A stretch of 64,000 bases of DNA. Source: Glebionis coronaria. Its lineage: Eukaryota > Streptophyta > Magnoliopsida > Asterales > Asteraceae. The translations under genes and the position numbers were made by a program. Of the stretch, positions 44,516 through 53,975 are shown piece after piece (position 1 is the first letter of the stretch; each line of letters starts with the position of its first letter). The stretch lies in the NCBI GenBank assembly GCA_025667525.1, contig JANFOE010000056.1:129001-193000 (forward strand). The letters run 5' to 3'. The notes under the pieces were generated by a model. The model had not been told where the DNA came from. It saw only the letters and a program-made list of their open reading frames with translations, and ran no database searches.

Positions 44516-46472
44516 TGATAGGTGTGTAAACACCCATCCTTTTTACCACTTAATTACAATAATAACCGAGCCAAAACGTGTATTTTATGTCAATTATGTC
44601 GGAATTATGCGTGGTTTGTGTTTTTGTTGTGATTTAGGACGAAAAGGTGAAAAGTGGAGAAAACACGGGCATTCACGGGCTTTTATTGAAGAAAAAGATG
44701 AAAGACGAAGTCAAGAAGTCAAGAGTGCAAAAAGAACGTAAGTCCAAGACCAATTCTGAAGATTTATCGAATAAAAAGTCAAAAGACGGAAGTTTACTAA
44801 AAGCCGAAGAATTCAAGTCTTATTTATTGAAGAATTAAAAGACGAGTCCAAAGAAATCCCGAGCCAAAAGTCATTAAAGTCCAAGATTTAAGAAGATTAA
44901 AAGGCTTAAGGACTAATGGTGCAATTAACAAAAGATTAAGAAGAGAAGGACCTAATGATGCAATTAAGAAGAAATGAAGGAGGGGAGGAAGCTTCCTAAG
45001 CACTTCTTAATCCTCCCCTATAAATAGATTAGGAAGTTAATCATTTCATTTTGTTGGCTAATAGTGACAATTAGTTCTTCCATTTTACTTATCTTGTCAT
45101 TTACTTTTCATGTCCATTTACCTTTATTGTCTTGCACCTTAATTACCATTTAATTTCAAGTAAGTGTTCTTTTAATTCTTGTTAATCATTTATCTTTATT
45201 GTTTGATCTCTCATTCTACCTTTCTTTAATCTTTAATCTTTGTCTTTATTGTTCATGTTCATGTTTATGTTTTTGAGTTTTTGTTAAATTTATTAAATGG
45301 GTTTTGATTGTTTTGATTAAGTTTTGTTAGTTTGATTGTTTTGGATTGATTGATTATCATTAGTAGATGTTTTGTGATTAGTTTGATTTAATTTTGTGGT
45401 TGATTTTGCTTAAGTTTGTCTAGATTCGTGCTATCTTGTGTTTCCTTGTTCTTCGGCCTTACTATTACTGTATCTTTCCCAGGAAAAAGTTCCAGATCAA
45501 GCTAAGTGAAGGGTTTGTGTTGATTATTCCGTATCAAAGTCGCCCATCCGGAATAATTAATTATTCCGGATCAAAGTCTCTATTCGGAATCTTCAACATT
45601 CCGGATCAAGATTTTAGCCAAGGTGGTTCAGCCGGAATACGAATATCCAATATTCCAGAATAGGGAATTATTTCGGATAGACAGAACATTCCGGATAGAC
45701 CAAACATTCCGAATCAGCAAGAATATTCCGGATCAAGGAGATATTCCGGATAAAGAGCTTCCATCCGGAATAAGTGACATATTCCGAGTAAGGTGTTCTA
45801 TTCAGAATATTATTCCGGATCAAGAATTATTCCGGATTAACAGCAACATTCCGAATCAAGACCAACATTCCGAATAAAGAAGATTATTCCGGATAGGTGA
45901 CATATTCCAAGTAAGACATTTATTCCGGATCAAAGGTTTTGGTGAATATTCCGAGTGAAGAAAAACATTCCGAGCGAAGGTGACATTCCGGATGAGTGTT
46001 TATTCCGAATGAGGGTATTATTCCGGATGAGCTAATTTTCAGGTTTCTTTAATTTCTGTTTTTTTATGTTTCTGCTTTTTAATTTCAAGCTTTATTTTTC
46101 CCGCCTTTTTCCTTAGACGCACTTTAAGTTTATTTGCCTTAGATTTATTTTAGCGTTGCCTTAGTTTAAGTTTTAGTTTTACTTGCGTTTTAAGTTTGCC
46201 TTAGTTAGATTTAAGTTTGCGTTATTTACTTTTAGTGCCTTTTAATTTCCGTCACGCTTTTAAATACTTGCCATTTACATTACATTAGAGTTAGATTTAC
46301 TTTAATTGCCCTTTTACTTTAAAGTTTTGCACTTTTATTTTAAAAACAACCAAAAATATTCTTTTCCACCAAAATCAACTGAGTCATACTTTAAGCCGGA
46401 AATCAATTCGTTCAGATACCGAGAAAACGAGAACTTAACTTTAATTTTTATACGGGCAAAAGCCGTGTATCA
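44516..46472 (+). mobile_element. TRG LTR3
   Basis: 1957 bp, nearly identical to LTR2 and the same length. The unit B purine tract AAGTGTAGGGG is at 44502-44512 before it, and the unit C primer site TGGCGCC at 46475 after it. TATAAATA is at 45019 and the ATTCCGGAT array at 45526-46029. Confidence 0.92.
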
Positions 46473-46720
46473 AATGGCGCCGCTGCCGGCTCTTTTCGTA
46501 AAGATTAACGGTTTTCTGTGAGAGACGCGTTGCTTTTTGGGATCCGTTCACTTGTGAGCGTTATTTTCTTGCTTAAAAAATCTTAAAAACCATAAAAATT
46601 AAAAATTGTTAAAAAACACATAAAAATTAAAAATTTCAAAAATCCAAAAAGATTTAATTTTTATTATGTATATATATTCTCTTTGTGTTTGGTATTGTTT
46701 TCTTTTGCCTTTGTAGGTGT
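46473..46720 (+). other. TRG unit C leader
   Basis: Primer site TGGCGCCGCTGCCGG at 46475, then an AT-rich 200-bp leader ending in a long pyrimidine stretch and TTTGTAG directly before GTGTATGCG. The pyrimidine tract plus TAG resembles a 3' splice site and is conserved in units A and B. Confidence 0.6.
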
Positions 46721-49700
46721 ATGCGTACTAGATCTTCTAATTATCAAGAGCCCGAGACTCGAGAAGATTTAAGTATGGCAGGTGTTAACAACAACAATAA
46801 TCCACCGCACCTCAACAATAACAACAATGTTCATCCACCGCCCGATCTTCGGACAATGGAGGAGCTTTGTCAACCTACCATGTTTGGACGAGGAGGACCG
46901 ATTGCGCCAATGCAAATCACGGCTCCGGAGTTTTTGTTGAAGCACCACATGATTCAGCAAGTGCAAACAAATCCTTTTAGAGGAATGCCTGATGATGATG
47001 CCAACAAACACCTCGACAAGTTCATTACAATCACTCAAAGCATGAAGTTGCCTGGTGCCACAATGGATGTTCTTCGCCTACAACTCTTCCCACACACTTT
47101 ATCGCATCATGCCGGGAAATGGTTTGATCGTCTTCCAAAGAATTCAATTCATACTTGGGATGACATGACTCAACGCTTTTTATCGCGCTACTTTCCACCA
47201 TCCATGGTCACGAGCCTTCGCAATCAAATCAGCGGTTTTATGCAACACCCCGATGAATCTCTCTTTGATGCTTGGGAAAGATATAATGTCTTGATTGATC
47301 GTTGTCCAAACCACAACATGCTCCCTGTGACCTTAATAGATACTTTCTACAACGGATTGACTTTTTGTGATCGTGATATGATTAATGCAGCCGCCGGTGG
47401 CACATTTATGAAAAGGAAACCCGAGGAGTGTAGAGAGCTTATTGAGAACATGACTACTCACCACAAAAACTGGGATTCCTCCGCTTCTTCAAGGAACAAC
47501 CCGAGAGTCAATGTTTCTTCTACTTCAACAAGCCCTGACATGACCGAATTCACCCGCATGATGACTAAAATGAACAAAAGTATTTTGCTTCTCGCTTCAA
47601 ACCAACAACAACAAGTTAAAGCGGTTGCCAATCCTTGTGAAACATGCGGCGGTCCTCACTCATACACCGATTGTCCTTCTACACAAGGAAATCCGAAAAA
47701 TGTGTATGCAGCTTATGGTAATTATTCACCGGAAAATTACCAAGCTCGACCTCAAGGGGATAGAAATTTGCTGAGTTACCGGTCAAACAACTACCTTTCA
47801 CCCGGTTTTTCTCCTCAAAACCAAAACCCCGCCAACAACTACAATAGAAGAAACCAAATCCCACCAATAGCTTCTAATCCTTATAACCCACCCGCTCAAC
47901 AAGCCCCACCCATTAATCCCGATGTTGAAGCCATCATGAGAACTCAAGGTGAGCAAATCAAGAATCTGCAGAGCCAAATCATCAATCTGAAAGGAGATAT
48001 CACCAAGCAAGGAAATGACATTAGATCCGAGCTTCGAGAAAAAATTCAATCCTCCTTCAGCACTCAAACGAATGATATAAAGAATATGCTTGCTAGTTTC
48101 TTGCCCGCCGCTCAACCTTCTACTTCGAGTTCTCAACCTTCTAACATCGTCACCAACCCGCGAGCGAATGTGAGTGCTATTACTACCCGTAGTAGAGTTA
48201 CCATAGTAGGACCACCTATCCCGCCCCCATCATCTACACCTCTTCCACCACCATTTATCCCTACTCCTCCTACACCTAGTATTAGTACACCATTACCGTC
48301 TCTGCCTCGTCATGACGATGTTCCAAAGAAGAACCCTTCAACATCTCAACCTTTACCTACACCTGCACCTTCACCAACCAAACCTAATATCCCTTATCCT
48401 TCACGGTTGGGCAAGACCAACGAGCTAACCAAGAATGATTCTCAAGTGTCGAGCTATGTGAAGATGCTCTCTCAAATGAACATCAACATTAGCCTTGTTG
48501 AAGCACTTGTCCACATGCCGAAATTTGTGAAAGCATTCAAGGAATTGCTTAACAAGAAGGAGAAGCTAATTGAGCTCGCCAACACACGATTAAATGAAAA
48601 CTGTTCTGCAGTTATTCTTAAAGAACTTCTGGAAAATCTTGGAGATCCCGGTCGTTTTGTGTTGCCTTGCATTTTTAACAAAACCGAAGAGTTTACTGCC
48701 CTAGCTGATCTCGGGGCCAGTATTAATCTTATGCCTTTGAGTGTTTGGAAAACACTATCATTGCCCGACCTCACACCAACAAAGATGACTCTTGAACTTG
48801 CAAATCGCACTCTCGCTTACCCCGTTGGTATTGCCGAAGACGTGTTCATTAAAGTTGGCACATTTACTTTCCCGGTCGACTTTGTCGTTGTTGATTATGA
48901 AATGGACCCTCGTATTCCTTTAATACTTGGTCGGCCATTCTTGAGAACCGGACGAGCTCTAGTTGATGTTGCCGAAGGTGAGTTAATCTTAAGAGTCGGG
49001 GATGATGCACAAGTTTTTAAAATGGGGAAGCTTACAAGCAAATCCTTTGGACGAGAATCTACGAATATGATTAATGTGCTCGATGATTTTGTCATCTACA
49101 ACAATCCTCTATTCGAGTCTTGCATTGATAATCCACTTTTTGAAGATGATGTGGATGATTCTCTCTCCAATTTGGAACCTTCGCCCATTTATGATTCTCC
49201 ACCGATCTTTGATACTTATGATGATGATTCTAGCTTAGATTCAGATGATTTTGATGATTGTACTTCCGAGTATCCCGACCTGCCCACATACGATGATTTT
49301 GATGAGGCCGATACTCTTTCGAGTGATGCTTCACATAATGAAGATCCTCCGCCATCACTCGATCCTACTTTGGACGACTACTCATTTGAGGAAGACTTTT
49401 CAACATTTCTCAACACCTACTTCCCTCATGAGAGTGATGCACCTCCTTTGGACTTTGAAGATTATCGTCTTGATCCTACTTTGGATTTGAAGAAAATTCT
49501 TTCAAAGGAGAAGCAACCGGTCGACACCAACATCCGCAGCACGTATGATTTGACACCTCTTTGTCCACCTTCTGAGGATGAGGTTGTGCATTTTCTTCGC
49601 GGATCATCTTCATATTCTGCTGAGCCTGAGTGCTATTTTCCCCTAAAGGAAAAGGTGTTCGACCCCGGTATCGATATTCTGCAGCCATCTCAGTATCCAC

Positions 49701-49906
49701 CTGATGCAATAAAAGGAAATATCTTTGGAACTTATGGAGATATGCTTGCACCACTTCACCCTTGCTTCCACCGTGCTCCATCTTTGCTTAAGGGAACCTT
49801 GCCTACTCTTCATTGGCTTGCCTTGTTCGCCTTAAGCTTCTGCTATTTGCTGGACAAAAACTATGTCCTTGATCCCGGTGGATATGTTTCATGCTTCTTC
49901 CTATGA
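46721..49906 (+). CDS. TRG unit C intact gag-protease polyprotein
   Basis: The only unbroken TRG frame: 1061 codons from ATGCGTACTAGATC. The N-terminus is Asn-rich. The retrotransposon gag domain is at about 110-260 (WFDRLPKNSIHTWDDMTQRF, FDAWERYNVLIDRCPNH, FYNGL). A short zinc knuckle CX2CX3HX4C (CETCGGPHSYTDC), typical of Athila Gag, is near 305. A Pro-rich linker follows. An aspartic protease has DLGASINLMP near 662 and IPLILGRPFLRTGRALVD near 725. A strongly acidic Asp/Ser/Pro tail spans 765-925, and a hydrophobic C-terminus (LHWLALFALSFCYLL) could be membrane-associated. There is no RT, RNase H or integrase. This fits a non-autonomous TR-GAG type element. Protein could be made if transcribed; enzymes would have to come from elsewhere. 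Confidence 0.9.
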   Translation: MRTRSSNYQEPETREDLSMAGVNNNNNPPHLNNNNNVHPPPDLRTMEELCQPTMFGRGGPIAPMQITAPEFLLKHHMIQQVQTNPFRGMPDDDANKHLDKFITITQSMKLPGATMDVLRLQLFPHTLSHHAGKWFDRLPKNSIHTWDDMTQRFLSRYFPPSMVTSLRNQISGFMQHPDESLFDAWERYNVLIDRCPNHNMLPVTLIDTFYNGLTFCDRDMINAAAGGTFMKRKPEECRELIENMTTHHKNWDSSASSRNNPRVNVSSTSTSPDMTEFTRMMTKMNKSILLLASNQQQQVKAVANPCETCGGPHSYTDCPSTQGNPKNVYAAYGNYSPENYQARPQGDRNLLSYRSNNYLSPGFSPQNQNPANNYNRRNQIPPIASNPYNPPAQQAPPINPDVEAIMRTQGEQIKNLQSQIINLKGDITKQGNDIRSELREKIQSSFSTQTNDIKNMLASFLPAAQPSTSSSQPSNIVTNPRANVSAITTRSRVTIVGPPIPPPSSTPLPPPFIPTPPTPSISTPLPSLPRHDDVPKKNPSTSQPLPTPAPSPTKPNIPYPSRLGKTNELTKNDSQVSSYVKMLSQMNINISLVEALVHMPKFVKAFKELLNKKEKLIELANTRLNENCSAVILKELLENLGDPGRFVLPCIFNKTEEFTALADLGASINLMPLSVWKTLSLPDLTPTKMTLELANRTLAYPVGIAEDVFIKVGTFTFPVDFVVVDYEMDPRIPLILGRPFLRTGRALVDVAEGELILRVGDDAQVFKMGKLTSKSFGRESTNMINVLDDFVIYNNPLFESCIDNPLFEDDVDDSLSNLEPSPIYDSPPIFDTYDDDSSLDSDDFDDCTSEYPDLPTYDDFDEADTLSSDASHNEDPPPSLDPTLDDYSFEEDFSTFLNTYFPHESDAPPLDFEDYRLDPTLDLKKILSKEKQPVDTNIRSTYDLTPLCPPSEDEVVHFLRGSSSYSAEPECYFPLKEKVFDPGIDILQPSQYPPDAIKGNIFGTYGDMLAPLHPCFHRAPSLLKGTLPTLHWLALFALSFCYLLDKNYVLDPGGYVSCFFL

Positions 49907-51933
49907 TGATCAAGGTCGAGTCAGGCTCACGACTCGGTTAACAAAAATCAAGCGCTTCTTGGGAGGCAACCCATGTATCTATCTTTTAGCTTTCTTTATC
50001 CTAAGTGTAGGGGAGACCCGTTGGTGTTGCTATTTCCTCTCTTCTACTAATCAAGGATTCGAGCGCTCAATGATCCACTCTTGATGATTCTTGATGACCC
50101 GTGATTCCGTGTTCCCTTCTTCCCGGTTCTATCCTAAACTCTTTTCGATTCACTATTTTATATTTCTCAATATTAAAATAGGAATCTCGTTAGTTGTCTT
50201 TTCCTTAGCGAGATTTAAACAATGTGCACAATGTCCTAAGTGTAGGGGAGTTTAGTCCCACATGCTTAAACATTGAGGACAATGTTTATATTAAGTGTAG
50301 GGGGACTTCTATCGAAGCTAAGTGGTCTTTTCCTTGTATTTGTCCTCATTTTAACCGGAAAATCAATTTTTGGACATTTTTCAAAATATTTGATCTATTT
50401 CGGCCCATTAGTTTTTCCTTTTGTATAGTTATTTTCTTTCCTTATTAGAATAAATTTTAATAAAGTGGTTTTAATTTTCAAACGTTGTGAATCTTTTGAC
50501 TCAACCCGAGTTTACTTATCTAAGTTACTCTAGCTAGTATCCTTAACGTGTTTAAGTCAAGTTTTGCTAGGCTTTTATATAGGGAGCTATAAAACGCGAA
50601 AGTCTTAACCCTCACGGGTTAAGAACAAGAACTTTTCGCAAGTTCCTATAATTGATCCTAGAGAGTCGTTTATCAAGGGAACTTTAAAAAGCGATTTCTA
50701 AACTTGAAAAAGTCTAAGAGTTTGCAAGATCCTATAGGCGACTCGAAACCCAAAACTTTGATTTAATAGGCTAAGCATCCACGAGTCTCATTCCTTGAGA
50801 TTTTAAACTGTGGTGAACGAGAGATGATAGAATCAATTATAAGTTTGGTATTCTTTCGTGAATTTATGTGAGTTAATTATAAGCCTATTCTCCCATCGCT
50901 TGCTAATAAATTTATCTGCAATAAATAAGGTTGTACGATTTGAAAAGTTACTTAGCTTCTAGCCCAAGATCGTTTAAAAGTTGCTCGGTATGGATTAGAG
51001 TTCATAGCCAAGGCATAACTTATTGAAGCGGGATGCGAAGATTGGCGAGTCCAAAAAGGTCCTAACAAGACATGAGGGCTATATTTTGTTGCTAAAGATC
51101 CAAAAGTGATGTGAAGAATCATTTATCGAAAATCAATATGAAGGATCGAGACACACGACGAAAAGCAAAAACTCCCAAAAAGTCATAGAGAAGTCTATCC
51201 GAAAAGGCCCTAACAAGGTATGAGGATAAATGAAGCCAAGTCCAAAAAGGAGGCGGATCGTTGTATATCAAAGTCCAAAATAAAGATTGGAGAAAAATGA
51301 AGAAGTCGTTGTCCAAATATGAAGAATCTCTCAAAACTTCAAGTGAAGAAATTCCTATTATGAAGAGAAGGCCATTATTTCATGAACGTCTCTCAAGGTT
51401 TGAAGTATGAAGTCGCTGCCAAATATCGGTCCGAGAAAGGTCTCAAATCGCGAAGCGAGTTATGCCAAGATATGAACTTTATGAGGTCCCGAGAAGCAGT
51501 TTTAAAAGATTTTGTCCTTTAGCTAACTATTGATTAAATCGTTCACTTTATTTTCGGCATAAATAACTATCGAAATAAGTCAAAAATGCATCCTCGTGAT
51601 CATTCAAGACAATAATAAAATATAAGAGATACACCTAGGAATAAGGGAGTCTAAGTGAATAATTGGCCCACATGAGTTCGTGTTAGTTTACTAACTTATA
51701 ATAACAATGATCTCGTTTTTAAGCTTGGTTTGGAGAGTGAAAACTTGAGGATGATGATCATTCACAACATTTCCAAAACCCAAGGTATGTTTTTGATTTC
51801 TTTTCTTTGAATGTTTATAATTTTCTATCTCTTTAATAAAGGCCACCATGGATTGATTATGATGAAAAATGTAAACTTGCTTTGTAACTAATGCATTGCA
51901 TGAGGACATTGCAATGGTCAAGTGTAGGGGATT

Positions 51934-53885
51934 TGATAGGTGTGTAAACACCCATCCTTTTTACCACTTAATTACAATAATAACCGAGCCAAAACGTGTA
52001 TTTTATGTCAATTATGTCGGAATTATGCGTGGTTTGTGTTTTTGTTGTGATTTAGGACGAAAAGGTGAAAAGTGGAGAAAACACGGGCATTCACGGGCTT
52101 TTATTGAAGAAAATGATGAAAGACGAAGTCAAGAAGTCAAGAGTGCAAAAAGAACGGAAGTCCAAGACCAATTCTGAAGATTTATCGAAGAAAACGTCAA
52201 AAGACGGAAGTTTACTAAAAGCCGAAGAACTCTAGTCTTATTTATTGAAGAATTAAAAGACGAGTCCAAAGAAATCCCGAGCCAAAAGTCATTAAAGTCC
52301 AAGATTTAAGAAGATTAAAAGGCTTAAGGACTAATTGTGCAATTAACAAAAGATTAAGAAGAGAAGGACCTAATGATGCAATTAAGAAGAAATGAAGGAG
52401 GGGAGGAAGCTTCCTAAGCACTTCTTAATCCTCCCCTATAAATAGATTAGGAAGTTAATCATTTCATTTTGTTGGCTAATAGTGACAATTAGTTCTTCCA
52501 TTTTACTTATCTTGTCATTTACTTTTCATGTCCATTTACCTTTATTGTCTTGCACCTTAATTACCATTTAATTTCAAGTAAGTGTTCTTTTAATTATTGT
52601 TAATCATTTATCTTTATTGTTTGATCTCTCATTCTACCTTTCTTTAATCTTTAATCTTTGTCTTTATTGTTCATGTTCATGTTTATGTTTTTGAGTTTTT
52701 GTTAAATTTATTAAATGGGTTTTGATTATTTTGATTAAGTTTTGTTAGTTTGATTGTTTTGGATTGATTGATTATCATTAGTAGATGTTTTGTGATTAGT
52801 TTGATTTAATTTTGTGGTTGATTTTGCTTAAGTTTGTCTAGATTCGTGCTATCTTGTGTGTCCTTGTTCTTCGGCCTTGCTGTTACTGCATCTTTCCCAG
52901 GAAAAAGTTCCAGATCAAACTAAGTGAAGGGTTTGTGTTGATTATTCCGTATCAAAGTCGCCCATCCGGAATAATTAATTATTCCGGATCAAAGTACTCT
53001 ATTCGGAATCTTCAACATTCCGGATCAAGATTTTAGCCAAGGTGGTTCATCCGGAATATCCAATATTCCAGATAAGGGAATTATTCCGGATAGACAGAAC
53101 ATTCCGGATAGACCAAACATTCCGAATCATCAAGAATATTCCGGATCAAGGAGATATTCCGGATAAAGAGCTTCCATCCGGAATAAGTGACATATTCCGA
53201 TTAAGGTGTTCTATTCGGAATATTATTCCGGATCAAGAATTATTCCGGATCAACAGCAACATTCCGAATCAAGACCAACATTTCGAATAAAGAAGATTAT
53301 TCCGGATAGGTGACATATTCCGAGTAAGCCATTTATTCCGGATCAAAGGTTTTGGTGAATATTCCGAGTGAAGAAAAACATTCCGAACGAAGGTGACAGT
53401 CCGGATGAGTGTTTATTCCGAATGAGGGTATTATTCCGGATGAGCTAATTTTCAGGTTTCTTTAATTTCAGTTTTTTTAAGTTTCTGCTTTTTAATTTCA
53501 AGCTTTATTTTTCCCGCCTTTTTCCTTAGACGCACTTTAAGTTTATTTGCCTTAGATTTATTTTAGCCTTGCCTTAGTTTAAGTTTTAGTTTTAGTTGCG
53601 TTTTAAGTTTGCCTTAGTTAGATTTAAGTTTGCTTTATTTACTTTTAGTGCCTTTTAATTTCTGTCACGCTTTTAAATACTTGCCATTTACATTACATTA
53701 GAGTTAGATTTACTTTAATTGCCCTTTTACTTTAAAGTTTTGCACTTTTATTTTAAAAACAACCAAAAATATTCTTTTCCACCAAAATCAACTGAGTCAT
53801 ACTTTAAGCCGGAAATCAATTCGTTAAGATACCGAGAAAACGAGAACTTAACTTTAATTTTTATACGGGCAAAAGCCGTGTATCA
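51934..53885 (+). mobile_element. TRG LTR4 (terminal)
   Basis: 1952 bp, preceded by the unit C purine tract (51920-51930). It is followed directly by the ATATG target duplication instead of a primer site, so it is the true right end of the array. It shares distinctive forms with LTR1. TATAAATA is at 52437 and the motif array at 52944-53442. Confidence 0.92.
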
Positions 53886-53890
53886 ATATG
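53886..53890. repeat. Target duplication ATATG, right of TRG array
   Basis: Matches 5357-5361 and marks the right end of the whole four-LTR array. Confidence 0.85.
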
Positions 53891-53963
53891 GTATTTTGAT
53901 GGCATTTTATGCATTTAAAGCCCGAAAAGAACGATGAGATCATGTATAAATGCCATCTCATCA
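53891..53963 (-). mobile_element. Ath-m 3' LTR, first 73 bp
   Basis: In element sense the LTR starts TGATGAGATGGCATTTATAC at 53963, next to a purine tract, and is cut by TRG after 73 bp. The rest lies left of 5361. Confidence 0.7.
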
Positions 53964-53975
53964 CTCCCCCATACT
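53964..53975 (-). other. Ath-m polypurine tract
   Basis: The minus strand reads AGTATGGGGGAG before the LTR start. Two further AGTATGGGGG or TATGGGGGG tracts occur inside the element (55706-55723 and 55768-55778), the same layout as the repeated AAGTGTAGGGG tracts in TRG. Confidence 0.75.

Larger units (their letters stand above)
5362..53885 (+). mobile_element. TRG array: tandem four-LTR, three-unit Athila-like non-autonomous element
   Basis: Order on the plus strand: LTR1 (5362-5523 and 17622-19409), unit A (19410-24871), LTR2 (24872-26828), unit B (26829-44515, split by Cop2), LTR3 (44516-46472), unit C (46473-51933), LTR4 (51934-53885). Every LTR starts TGATAGGTGTG and ends GTGTATCA. LTRs 1-3 are followed by AA and the primer site TGGCGCCGCTGCCGG. 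LTRs 2-4 are preceded by AAGTGTAGGGGATT. Only the outermost LTRs are flanked by a target duplication (ATATG). Removing Cop1, Cop2 and their duplications leaves about 24.2 kb, which equals four LTRs plus three internal regions. Units carry gag-protease but no reverse transcriptase or integrase. Confidence 0.88.

Noticed and set aside
5362..53885. Assembly artefact creating a false tandem array
   Set aside because: Units differ by private substitutions, by Cop1 and Cop2 insertions with proper target duplications, and by LTR indels. The outer duplication ATATG is coherent. It still merits long-read confirmation.
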